Part shown: one piece after another, positions 17,763-27,600 of the stretch
How positions within the stretch are numbered: position 1 is the first letter of the stretch
Layout of the letters: every line of letters starts with the position of its first letter
DNA from: Candidatus Accumulibacter cognatus
GTDB lineage: Bacteria; Pseudomonadota; Gammaproteobacteria; Burkholderiales; Rhodocyclaceae
Assembly: GCA_013414765.1 (NCBI GenBank)
Contig: CP058708.1
Coordinates: 3,715,553-3,779,552 of the forward strand
Direction of reading: 5' to 3'
Length of the DNA: 64,000 bases
Notes under the pieces: model-generated
Told to the model about the DNA's origin: nothing
The model's database searches: none
Seen by the model: the letters and a program-made list of their open reading frames with translations, nothing else
Position numbers and translations under genes: made by a program

Positions 17763-17801
17763 ATGCCTGTTCCAGGCACCCCCGATCATGAGGGTCGTGA
17801 G
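17763..17801. repeat. Dispersed palindromic repeat, copy C
   Basis: TTCCAGGCACCCCCGATCAT followed by GAGGGTCGTGAGCG matches copies A and B in its left half and diverges in the right arm. The first available in-frame ATG of tpsA1 (17788) lies inside this repeat, which argues against that ATG being the true start. Confidence 0.55.
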
Positions 17802-20800
17802 CGTTTCCTTCCCTTGCAGGGCGCATTCCGGTTCGCACGCCGGAATCGTTCGATTGGCGCAGAGCAGGCTCTGCGAATTCCCCATCTCATCCCCCGCCCC
17901 CTTTTTTACGAGCAGCGAGGGGAGAGCCGCGAAATGGCAGGGGAGCAAGGTATCTGCCCAACACTTTCGTTCGCACCCGACGGCCGCCGCCCTGCTGGCA
18001 GCGACCTTTTGCGCGTTGCCGGCGCTGGCAGTATCGGATATCGTCCGCGATGGCAGTATCGGCGCTGGACCCACGCTGGCGCTGACGCCATCGGGGACGG
18101 TGACCAGGGGCGCGGTGACCTACCAGAAAATCACCATCCCGGAAAATTACGGTCAACGCGCCGGTAGCAACGTCTTCCATAGTTTTGCGAAATTCAGCGT
18201 GGGGAATGGGGACGGCGCGGTGTTCACCATCGATACCGCCGCCCGCAATGTCTTTGCGCGGGTCACCGGCGGGCAGCTATCGGCCATCAACGGCTTGCTG
18301 AAACTCGATCCAGGGAGTACCGGCAGTGCCCCCAATTTCTTTTTCATCAATCCGGCGGGAGTGAGCTTCGGCGCGGGGGCGGTGGTCGATGTGCCGGCAG
18401 CCTTGCACGTCAGCACGGCCAACTATCTGAAGTTTCCCGACGGCCATTTCCATGCCGACACGACTTCTGCCAGCACCTTCTCCAGCGCCTCACCGGAGGA
18501 TTTTGGTTTTCTTGGAACGACGCGGGCGACGGTCACCGTCAATGGCGGAACCCTTCTCAGACCGTCGTCACCAGCCTCTGTCAGCGTCGTTGGGGGGGAC
18601 ATCGTGATCGACCATGGACACCTCGTGACGATCGGCGGAGGAGACCTCCGGGTCGTGGCGGTGGGGCAGCATGCCCAGGAAGTTCCCTTCTCGGGGAAAC
18701 TGCGGGCGGCCTATGGAAATATCGATATCATGAACGGCGGCACGCTGCAGACTGCGGCCACCGGTGCGACCGAGGGCGGACAGATTGCCGTTAGTGCCGG
18801 AAACATCAGGGTCGATTCGGGCAGCGGAGGATTGACCGGGATAAGAAGTCGAGCAGAGAACGGAACAGGAAAAGGCGGTGATCTCGACATCGCCGCAGCG
18901 AATAATATGTTGCTCACCAACGACGGTGTCATCGCATCCGATACTGTCACCTCCGGAAAGGCTGGCAGCGTAGAGGTGACCGTTGCGGGAACCCTCGCGG
19001 TCCATAACGGCGCATATATCGATTCCTCCACCTATTCTTCCAGTGATGCCGGGTCGGTGAAGGTCAGTGCCAGCAGCCTCACGCTTGAGCGCGCTGCCAT
19101 CAGCAGTGGTACGTATGACCAGGGTTCGGGTAACGCCGGATACGTAGATGTCGCCGCCAGCAACAGCTTGACCCTCCTCAACGGCGGGCTGATCGAGTCG
19201 TCCACCTGGTCATCGGGCAATGCCGGAGTGGTGGGTGTCCGTGCGGGCAGCCTCACGATCGATGGGCGGGGAGGTGGCTCGACCGGGATTTTCAGCGTTG
19301 CCAGAGACGGCAGCACCGGTCAGGCTGGCCGCGTCGAGGTCGCGGCCAGTGGCAATATCGAGATTCTCAATCAAGGACTCATTACTTCTTCGACCGCCTC
19401 GTCGGGTGATGCCGGTTCGGTAAAGGTCAGCACCGGCAGCCTCACGATCGAGGAGGCCGGCATTGCCAGCGGTGCTTTTGGAACGACCGGCATGGCGGGC
19501 AGCGTGGAAGTCCTTGCCCGCGACCATATTGCGATTCGCAGCGGAGGAATCATCACCTCCTCGACCACATCGTCTGGCGATGCCGGTTCGGTGAAGGTCA
19601 GCAGCGGCAGCCTCAGCATTGACGGCCAGGGGGCCAACATCAGCAGTGCTGCGTTCGGAACCACCGGCAAGGCGGGCCGCGTGGAGGTCGTTGCCAGCAA
19701 AGATATCGGAATTCGCAATGGAGGATACATCACTTCCTCTACCTCGTCGACGGGCATGGCGGGCAGTGTGGAGGTCGACGCTGCAGGGAAGATCGAGATT
19801 CTCAACGGCGGGTATGTCTACTCCTCTACCTTCGCTTCCGGGCATGCGGGATCGGTGCAGGTCAGCGCCGGAGAGATAACCATCGATGGCCAGGGCTCGG
19901 TGAACAGTACGGGTATCAGCAGTGGCGCTTCCTCCGGCAGCACGGGCAACGGCGGGAGCGTATACGTACTGGCCACCGGCAAGCTCGAGCTGCTCAACGC
20001 CGGCAGAATCGATTCCTCGACCCTGTCCTCGGGGGATGCAGGATTGGTGAGAATCAGCGCGGGCAGTCTCACCATCGATGGCCAAGGCTCCGCGGAGACT
20101 GGCATCAGCAGCGGCGCTTATGGAACGACAGGCAAGGGCGGCAGCGTCGAGGTGGCCGCGACCAGGAATATTTCACTGCTCAACGCCGGCAAAATCGATT
20201 CCTCCACCTTGTCTTCTGGGGATGCGGGTTCGGTGAGAGTCAGCACCGGCAGCCTCACGCTTGCCGGCGAAGGGACTCGCATCAGCAGCGGCGCCTACGG
20301 AACGACCGGCAAGGGTGGCAGTGTGGAAGTAACGGCCACTGAAAACATTTCGCTGCTCGACGCTGGCAGGATCGATTCCTCGACCTTGTCTTCGGGGGAT
20401 GCGGGTTCGGTGAGAATCAGCACCGGCAGCCTTACCCTGGCTGGCCAAAGGACGCGCATCAGCAGCGGCGCTTACGGCACAGCTGGCAATGGGGGCAGCG
20501 TCGAAGTCGTTGCCACTGAACAGGTTTCGCTGTTCGGCGCCGGCAGAATCGATTCCTCGACCTCGTCCTCGGGGGATGCGGGATCAGTGAAGGTCAACGC
20601 CGGCAGCCTGATCATCGATGGCCAGGGCTCGACAGCGGGTATCGGCAGTGCGGCTTTCGGTTCAACGGGCAAGGGGGGTAGAGTCGATGTGGCGGTCAGC
20701 GGGAACATTTCGATCTTCAACGGGGGATATATCAATACCTCGACCTTCTCTTCAGGGGACGCGGGTTCGGTGAGGGTCAGCGCCGGCAGCCTCAACATCG

Positions 20801-22308
20801 ATGGTCAGGGTGCAGGGGCCGGCATTGGCAGCGATCCTTTTGGAGCGTCAGGCAACACGGGTAATGCTGGAAGCATTGATGTGGCAGTGCTTGGTCATTT
20901 TCATATGCTCCGGGGGGGATACATCGATGCCTCGACCTTTTCCGCTGGTGATGCAGGCTCGGTAAAGGTCAGGGCTGGCAGTCTCAGCATCGATGGTCAA
21001 GGCTTGGGGGCGGGAATCACCAGCGGTGCTTATAACGGAAGCACCGGCAGAACGGGCAATGTGGAGGTGCTGGCGACCGGAAACATGGTCATTCTCGACG
21101 GGGGGTATATCGATTCTTCCACCACCTCTTCTTCCGATGCGGGAGCGGTCAAGGTGTTCGCCCATCACCTCACGATTGATGGGCACGGGTACAAGACCGG
21201 GATCTCCAGCGATGCGGCATTCGGCAGCACCGGCAAGGCGGGCAGCGTCGATGTGCAGGCGACCGGAGGGATTGCGATTCTCGGCGGAGGACGCATCGAT
21301 ACCTCGACTCATTCTTCCGGCCAGGCGGGTTCAGTCAAGGTCAGCACCGCCGGACTCAGTGTCGATGGCCAGGGATTCACCCTGTCTGGAACGGGTGTCT
21401 TCAGCAACGCAGAAGCGCTTTCTGCGGGTCAGACCGGCAGCGTGCTCGTATCCGCCAGCGACCGCATCACGCTCGCCAATGGCGGTGGCCTATCGGTCCA
21501 GAACTTCGCGACGGTCGCGAACCCTGGCGCGCTCATCCCCACCACGCTGGCCGTGAGCGCACCGACGATTCTTCTCAAGGACACCGAGATCACCGCTGCA
21601 TCGACCGGCAATGTCGCGGCTAGCCAGGTGCAGGTCGATTTCAGCCAACGGCTTGCTCTCGACAACAGCGGCATCACCACCAGCGCCAACCAGGGCAACG
21701 GCGGTTCAATCGACATTACCGGTGGCCAGGGCACGATCCTGCTGGACAACGCGCAGATCAGCACTTCCGTCAAGGGGGTGGCGGGCAACGGTGGCGACAT
21801 CCATGTCCAGGCGCATACGCTGATCATGAACACCGGCTTCATCCAGGCCAATACCGCTGCCAGGAATGCCGCCGGCGGCCATGTACAGATCGACGTGCAG
21901 GCACTGGTGCCGAGCGGTGACACCCTGTTCATCGGCGGGCAGACGCCTTACATCTTTCAGCCAGGAGTCTTCAGCTTCAACGTCATCCAGGCCGCCGCGC
22001 CGACCGGGGTGAGCGGGGTGGTCCAGATCAGCACGCCCTTGCTGGACATCTCGGGGGCGTTGACCGGATTCAACGTGCAACTGCTCGATAGCGGCGGACT
22101 GGGACACCACCCCTGCCGGATCACCGGCGGGAGTTCGCTGGTACAGACCGGCCGCGGCGGCTTCGCCCCCTCTGCCCGCGACCTGCTCGGCCCCGCTCCG
22201 GGGATACACGACGGCCGTAGGTGGCCTGCTGCATCCTTACCCGGCGATCCGTCGTACTTCTCAGCATCTTGGAAGTGCGCCAATGACGCGCAGACGATGC
22301 GCTCCTGA
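17788..22308 (+). CDS. TpsA1: filamentous-haemagglutinin-like exoprotein with repeats
   Basis: A two-partner-secretion exoprotein of up to 1506 residues. A signal-like stretch (HPTAAALLAATFCALPALA) precedes the TPS/haemagg_act domain, which begins with IVRDGSIGAG, then ITIPENYGQRAG and NVFHSFAKFSV, and includes FFFINPAGVSFGAGAVVDV. About fifteen imperfect repeats of roughly 59 residues follow, typified by SSTLSSGDAGSV and SLTIDGQG, consistent with a beta-helix rod. The C-terminal module (nt 21547-22200) is nearly identical in all three TpsA genes. The start is problematic. The ATG at 17788 lies in a dispersed repeat, while the well-placed ATG at 17934 (GGGGAG upstream) is one base out of frame. 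Deleting one G from the GGGG at 17940-17943 would yield a normal signal peptide beginning MAGSKVSAQ. TpsB at 33353 is the likely exporter. Confidence 0.85.
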   Translation: MRVVSVSFPCRAHSGSHAGIVRLAQSRLCEFPISSPAPFFTSSEGRAAKWQGSKVSAQHFRSHPTAAALLAATFCALPALAVSDIVRDGSIGAGPTLALTPSGTVTRGAVTYQKITIPENYGQRAGSNVFHSFAKFSVGNGDGAVFTIDTAARNVFARVTGGQLSAINGLLKLDPGSTGSAPNFFFINPAGVSFGAGAVVDVPAALHVSTANYLKFPDGHFHADTTSASTFSSASPEDFGFLGTTRATVTVNGGTLLRPSSPASVSVVGGDIVIDHGHLVTIGGGDLRVVAVGQHAQEVPFSGKLRAAYGNIDIMNGGTLQTAATGATEGGQIAVSAGNIRVDSGSGGLTGIRSRAENGTGKGGDLDIAAANNMLLTNDGVIASDTVTSGKAGSVEVTVAGTLAVHNGAYIDSSTYSSSDAGSVKVSASSLTLERAAISSGTYDQGSGNAGYVDVAASNSLTLLNGGLIESSTWSSGNAGVVGVRAGSLTIDGRGGGSTGIFSVARDGSTGQAGRVEVAASGNIEILNQGLITSSTASSGDAGSVKVSTGSLTIEEAGIASGAFGTTGMAGSVEVLARDHIAIRSGGIITSSTTSSGDAGSVKVSSGSLSIDGQGANISSAAFGTTGKAGRVEVVASKDIGIRNGGYITSSTSSTGMAGSVEVDAAGKIEILNGGYVYSSTFASGHAGSVQVSAGEITIDGQGSVNSTGISSGASSGSTGNGGSVYVLATGKLELLNAGRIDSSTLSSGDAGLVRISAGSLTIDGQGSAETGISSGAYGTTGKGGSVEVAATRNISLLNAGKIDSSTLSSGDAGSVRVSTGSLTLAGEGTRISSGAYGTTGKGGSVEVTATENISLLDAGRIDSSTLSSGDAGSVRISTGSLTLAGQRTRISSGAYGTAGNGGSVEVVATEQVSLFGAGRIDSSTSSSGDAGSVKVNAGSLIIDGQGSTAGIGSAAFGSTGKGGRVDVAVSGNISIFNGGYINTSTFSSGDAGSVRVSAGSLNIDGQGAGAGIGSDPFGASGNTGNAGSIDVAVLGHFHMLRGGYIDASTFSAGDAGSVKVRAGSLSIDGQGLGAGITSGAYNGSTGRTGNVEVLATGNMVILDGGYIDSSTTSSSDAGAVKVFAHHLTIDGHGYKTGISSDAAFGSTGKAGSVDVQATGGIAILGGGRIDTSTHSSGQAGSVKVSTAGLSVDGQGFTLSGTGVFSNAEALSAGQTGSVLVSASDRITLANGGGLSVQNFATVANPGALIPTTLAVSAPTILLKDTEITAASTGNVAASQVQVDFSQRLALDNSGITTSANQGNGGSIDITGGQGTILLDNAQISTSVKGVAGNGGDIHVQAHTLIMNTGFIQANTAARNAAGGHVQIDVQALVPSGDTLFIGGQTPYIFQPGVFSFNVIQAAAPTGVSGVVQISTPLLDISGALTGFNVQLLDSGGLGHHPCRITGGSSLVQTGRGGFAPSARDLLGPAPGIHDGRRWPAASLPGDPSYFSASWKCANDAQTMRS
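21547..22200 (+). repeat. Shared tpsA 3' module, copy in tpsA1
   Basis: This 654-bp stretch is nearly identical to 27082-27735 and 32607-33260, with only a few base differences seen by eye. It encodes residues from LAVSAPTILLKD to ARDLLGPAP, including a lone Cys in HHPCRITGGSSLVQTGRGG. Similarity to tpsA3 extends about 115 bp further upstream. Confidence 0.9.
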
Positions 22309-22378
22309 GCACGGGCCACCCGCCGGTGACCGGAATGGCTCCTCGAATAGAATAGAGACATGATACGTGGAGGGGATG

Positions 22379-24682
22379 ATGCAGAAATGGTTGAAGCCCT
22401 TATGGCAAGGCGCCACGCTGTGTTGGCTGCTGATGGTTCCGGCGCTTGCACTGGCCGGCCAGGCAGTCGATGGCGGGGATGAGCTCATTGCTCAGGGTAT
22501 CGCATTACGTGAACAAGGAGATCTCCAGAAATCGATCGACCTCTTGTCTTCCGTCAGCAAACTGGCCGTATCCCCTGGCGGCCAGTTACGGGCGCGCGGA
22601 GAGCTGGGGATTTCCTTGCTGCAAGCCCACCGCCATGAAGAGTCCGAAGGTCTGCTGCGCAGTGCTTACGGATCATCGACGGGTGTCGAGCGCGCCCATT
22701 TTGCCGTCTATCTGGGCAATCTGGCACTCATTCGCAAGCGCAGCGAAGAAGCCAGGGGGTACTATCAGGAAGCGCTCGACCTCGCGCCAGAAGCGATCGA
22801 GATCCAGTTCAGCGTTCGTCTCAACCTCCTCCGGATGGCTCCCGAAGCAGAAAAGCTTGCGCAACTATTGCTGCTGTCACAGCAGACCGAACAGGTCGGT
22901 GGACCTCCTGGTCCGCTCGCCCGCTTCCACCTCAACCTGGGTGAGCAGGCGCGCCTATTGGGAACGCCGGGCTTGTTCCTGGCGTATCGACACCTCGATC
23001 GGGCACGGGAACTCTCCAGGCAGCAGGGCAATCCTGCTTTAGCCGTGGAGGCCCTGGATGCCCTGGCACAGCTCTATGAGGACCATCACCGCGACCAGGA
23101 TGCGCTGATCCTGACCCAACAGGCCATCGAACAGGCGCATTCCCTGGCGCCAGGAGCAGTCGCCCGCTTGCTGATCGATCTGGAATGGCGGCAGGCACGG
23201 CTGCTCCGGGCCAGAGGTCGGGAGGCGCCGGCGCTGGCTGCTTACCAGCGCGCCGTCAGCCACCTCGAGTCGGTGCGACAGGATATCCCCATAGAATATG
23301 AAGATGGCCGATCGTCTTTTCAGGCGACGCTCGAACCGATTTATCTGGGCTATACGGATCTGCTGCTGCGGCAACTCGACAAGCAGCCGGCAGAGGTTCA
23401 GGCGGCGCAGTTGCCGAAGGTGCTGAATGCACTGGAATGGATCCGGCAAGCCGAACTGCAGGATTTCCTGGGAGATCGCTGCGCGCTCGAGGCTGCGCAA
23501 GGCAGCGATCCAGAGCGGGTGCCCTCGGGCACGGCAGTGCTCTACCCGGTCATCCTACCCGATCGCATCGAATTGTTGCTGCAGACATCGAACGGCATCC
23601 ATCGGCAGACCACAGCGATCGCCGGTGCGACCCTGCGCGCCACGGCACAGACCCTGGCCGACGCCTTGCGCAACGGCCTGGAGGACTATCTGGAGCCGGC
23701 ACGGCAACTGAACGACTGGCTCCTCAAGCCCTTTGCCGACATCTTCGCTGCTCAACACATCGACTCGCTGGTGCTCGTCCCGGAGGGGGCCTTGCGTCTG
23801 GTGCCGATGGCCGCGCTGCATGACGGCCAGCAGTTCGTGATCGAAAAATATGCGGTTTCGATGGTCACCGGCATGACTATGACCCATACCGGAGTGCCGG
23901 TCGGGCAGATGGCGGCATCCCTGGTGGTCGGCCTCTCGGAACCCGGACCGGTGGTTGAGAAGCACAGCCGCTTGCTGAGTGAACAAATCCAGCAAGCGGA
24001 CGTGGCCGAAAAGGATCGGCGTGGGAGGGGACTTGCGCGGACGGTCGAGTTACGTTCGATGCGCCTGCTCCGCAGTGCGACGCCATCGAACCAGCCGTCG
24101 TCCCGGCAAATCGAGGATCTTCGAACTAGTCTGACCTTGCCCGGAGTCAAGGAAGAAATCGAGGCGCTGCGCAGCATCCTGCACGGGAACACCCTGCTGG
24201 ATGCGCAATTCACCGTCGACCAACTTCGCCAGCAGGCCGAATCCGGCGATTACCGCATCGTCCACATCGCCTCGCATGGCGTTTTCGGTGGTAATGCCGA
24301 GACCAGCTTCATCCTGGCCTACGATGACCTGATCACGATGAACGGGCTGCAGAGCCTGCTCAAGGCCGCGAAACTCCAGAGCACGCCGATCGAGCTGCTG
24401 AGCCTGTCCGCCTGTGAGACCGCCGAAGGCAACGACCGGGCGCCGCTCGGCATCTCCGGCGCCGCCATCAAGGCGCGTGCCCGGAGTGTCCTCGGCACCC
24501 TGTGGCCGGTCGCCGACGAGGTGGCGAAAGCACTCATGAAGAGTTTCTACGGCGGCATTGCCAACACCCGCTTGTCCAAGACCGAAGCCCTGCGCCGGGC
24601 ACAACTCGAATGGCTTCGTCACCCTGATTGGAGTCACCCCTTCTATTGGGCGCCGTTCATCATCATCGGGAACTGGCTGTGA
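22379..24682 (+). CDS. Exported TPR-CHAT caspase-like protease
   Basis: A 767-residue protein. A Sec-type signal peptide starts MQKWLKPLWQG, has a hydrophobic core and a cleavage site near ALALAGQA. Residues 35-300 contain TPR-like helical repeats (LREQGDLQKSIDLL, YYQEALDLAPEAIEIQ, VEALDALAQLYEDHHRDQDA). The C-terminal CHAT domain, a caspase/separase-clan peptidase, covers about residues 440-765. The catalytic dyad His633 (HIASHGVFGG) and Cys679 (LSLSACETAEG) are both present, followed by GAAIKARARSVLGTLWPV. The ATG at 22379 is preferred over a GTG at 22367 because of GGAGGGG just upstream. It sits between tpsA1 and tpsA2, and its TGA overlaps the GTG start of tpsA2, so the two are coupled. 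An exported CHAT protease tied to TpsA adhesins may process them; that role is inference. Confidence 0.9.
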   Translation: MQKWLKPLWQGATLCWLLMVPALALAGQAVDGGDELIAQGIALREQGDLQKSIDLLSSVSKLAVSPGGQLRARGELGISLLQAHRHEESEGLLRSAYGSSTGVERAHFAVYLGNLALIRKRSEEARGYYQEALDLAPEAIEIQFSVRLNLLRMAPEAEKLAQLLLLSQQTEQVGGPPGPLARFHLNLGEQARLLGTPGLFLAYRHLDRARELSRQQGNPALAVEALDALAQLYEDHHRDQDALILTQQAIEQAHSLAPGAVARLLIDLEWRQARLLRARGREAPALAAYQRAVSHLESVRQDIPIEYEDGRSSFQATLEPIYLGYTDLLLRQLDKQPAEVQAAQLPKVLNALEWIRQAELQDFLGDRCALEAAQGSDPERVPSGTAVLYPVILPDRIELLLQTSNGIHRQTTAIAGATLRATAQTLADALRNGLEDYLEPARQLNDWLLKPFADIFAAQHIDSLVLVPEGALRLVPMAALHDGQQFVIEKYAVSMVTGMTMTHTGVPVGQMAASLVVGLSEPGPVVEKHSRLLSEQIQQADVAEKDRRGRGLARTVELRSMRLLRSATPSNQPSSRQIEDLRTSLTLPGVKEEIEALRSILHGNTLLDAQFTVDQLRQQAESGDYRIVHIASHGVFGGNAETSFILAYDDLITMNGLQSLLKAAKLQSTPIELLSLSACETAEGNDRAPLGISGAAIKARARSVLGTLWPVADEVAKALMKSFYGGIANTRLSKTEALRRAQLEWLRHPDWSHPFYWAPFIIIGNWL

Positions 24683-27600
24683 GGAGAACCCTGTTCACCC
24701 CCTGCAAACCGGATTGGCCGCCCGTTACGGCCCTGCTCGCAGTGGCCGGGTGCGCGTTGCCGGCGCAGGCGGCGTCGAACATCGTCCTTGACGGGAGTAT
24801 CGGGGCCGGCCCCACGGTGGTATTGACGCCATCGGGGACCGTGAGCAGGGGCTCGGCGAGCTACCAGCAAATCACCATTCCCGAGAATTATGGTCAGCGC
24901 GCGGGTGGCAATGTCTTCCATAGCTTTTCGAAGTTCAGCGTGGGGAGCGGTGACGGCGCGGTGTTCACGATCAATGGCCCCGCCAGCAATGTGATTTCGC
25001 GCGTCACCGGCGGGCAGTTGTCGACGATCAATGGCTTGCTGAAACTCGATCCGGGGAGCACCGGCAGCGCTCCCAATTTCTTTTTCATCAACCCGGCGGG
25101 AGTAACCTTCGGCGCTGGGGCGGTTGTCGATGTACCGGCGGCCTTGCATGTCAGCACCGCCAATTATCTGAAGTTTCCCGATGGCAACTTCCAGGCCGAC
25201 CCCGGCACCGCCAGCACTTTCTCCAGTGCTGCGCCGGAAGCCTTTGGTTTTCTTGGAACGACGCGGGCGGGCATTGCGGTCAATGCGGGCGCCGGAATCC
25301 TGGCCAAACCCTTGCAAGCGCTAAGCCTGGTCGGGGGAGATGTGCAGATCGACCGGGGGCGCATTGGCAGTCAGGGAGGCGACATTCGAATCATCGCCTT
25401 TGGCGGCCTTGCCGGAGAAGTCAGCGTTGCCGGTGAACTGCCCATCGCCAGAGGGAATATGGATATCCTCAATGGAGGATATGTATGGGCACTGAGCGAT
25501 GACGCCTACCACACCGGCAACATCTTGATCGCCACCGGTACTCTGACCGTAGATGGGGGAAGTGGCGGTGAGCAGACCGGCTTCTACACTTATACGGAAA
25601 GTGCCAGAAATGCTGGCAACATCAGAATCAATGCCAGTGGCGACATCACGCTGAGGAACGACGGGCAGGTCGACACCTCCACCTACACCGCCGGTGCTGG
25701 TGGATCCGCGTCCGTATCGGCGCGCAACATCACCATCGATGGTACCGGTTCTGGCCTGTTCAGCGATTCCAAACCCGGATCAAGCGGTGACGCCGGCGAT
25801 ATCCGGGTTCTCGCCAGTGGCAGACTCTCGATCCGCAACGCTGCAACCATCAACTCGTCCTCCTGGTCAAGCGGCCTTGCCGGAAACATCATGGTCAGCG
25901 CCGGGTCGATCGCCATCGATTCCCTGGGCTCGGGTGAAACGGGGATCCTGAGCAAGGCCGCGCTCTCCGGAAACGCCGGCAATATCGACGTGCAGGCAAC
26001 CGGCAGCCTTTCCGTCAAGGACAACGGGAGCAGTATCAATTCGTCCACCTGGTGGTCGGGCAATGCGGGCACGGTCAAGGTGTCGGCCGGATCGATCACC
26101 CTCGATGGCCAGGGAAATGGGGTCGCAGCCATCAGCAGCGCCAGCCGTTCACTCTCAGACCCCGCCGGCCGTGCGGGCACTGTCGATGTCACGACAGCCG
26201 GCACCCTGGCGGTACGGAATGGCGGATTGATCGACTCGTCCACCTGGTCGCGGGGCAATGCGGGTACGGTCAAGGTATCGGCGGGTAGGCTCGTCATCGA
26301 CGGAATGGGAGCGCGGACATCGACAGGGATCAGCAGCAACAACTATCCGTTATCAGGGCTGACCGGGAATGCGGGCAGCGCGGGCAACATCGATGTCATG
26401 GTCGCCGGTTCCCTTTCGGTGCTGAATGCCGGACAGATAGATTCATCCACCTGGTCGACGGGCAATGCCGGCACGGTGAAGGTCGCTGCCGACACGATCA
26501 CCGTAGACCGCGAAGGCAGCATCCGGAGTACGAGCTCGCAGCAAGTCCTAGCGCCCGTCCCCACAGGCTTCGGCGGCAACGTCCAGGTCAATGCCAGGAA
26601 CACCCTGACGATCAGCAATGGTGGCGAAATCGATTCCTCGACATATGGGTCAGGGAATGCGGGCAGCGTCAGCGTGTCTGCTGGCGACATCAGGATTTTT
26701 GGGGAAGGGACCTTGTTCGGTATCTTTAGCGCCGCATATGGAACCCTGGAAAATCTGGCCCGATCCGGCAATGCAGGAAGCCTGGATGTGCGTGCGACGG
26801 GAGCTCTGGAAATCGCCAATGGCGGGATGATCAGTTCATCCACGCTTACCTCGGGTAGCGCGGGCAAGGTGACAGTCTCTGCCGCGAACGTAAGAATCGA
26901 TGGTCAGAATTCCCCTGGCAGGAATTCCGGGATATTTAGCAGAGCCTATTACGGTTCCTCCGGACAAAGCGGTCAGATTATTCTTTCCGCCAGGGACAGT
27001 GTCTCGCTCACCGGTCACGGAACGGTTTCCATTCAGAACGATGCTTCCTTGGGCAACCCTTTCGGGGTAACGCCTGGCCTCCTGGCCGTGAGCGCGCCGA
27101 CGATTCTTCTCAAGGACGCCGAGATCACCGCTGCATCGACCGGCAATGTCGCGGCCAGCCAGGTGCAGGTCGATTTCAGCCAACGGCTTGCTCTCGACAA
27201 CAGCGGCATCACCACCAGCGCTAACCAGGGCAACGGCGGTTCAATCGACATTACCGGTGGCCAGGGCACGATCCTGCTGGACAACGCGCAGATCAGCACT
27301 TCCGTCAAGGGGGTGGCGGGCAACGGTGGCGACATCCATGTCCAGGCGCATACGCTGATCATGAACACCGGCTTCATCCAGGCCAATACCGCTGCCAGGA
27401 ATGCCGCCGGCGGCCATGTACAGATCGACGTGCAGGCACTGGTGCCGAGCGGTGACACCCTGTTCATCGGCGGGCAGACGCCTTACATCTTTCAGCCAGG
27501 AGTCTTCAGCTTCAACGTCATCCAGGCCGCCGCGCCGACCGGGGTGAGCGGGGTGGTCCAGATCAGCACGCCCTTGCTGGACATCTCGGGGGCGTTGACC

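Noticed and set aside
18900-21400. Regular short-period repeats that could suggest a CRISPR or satellite array
   Set aside because: The period is about 177 bp, the repeats are degenerate and in frame, and they encode the SSTxSSGDAGSV rod of TpsA1.
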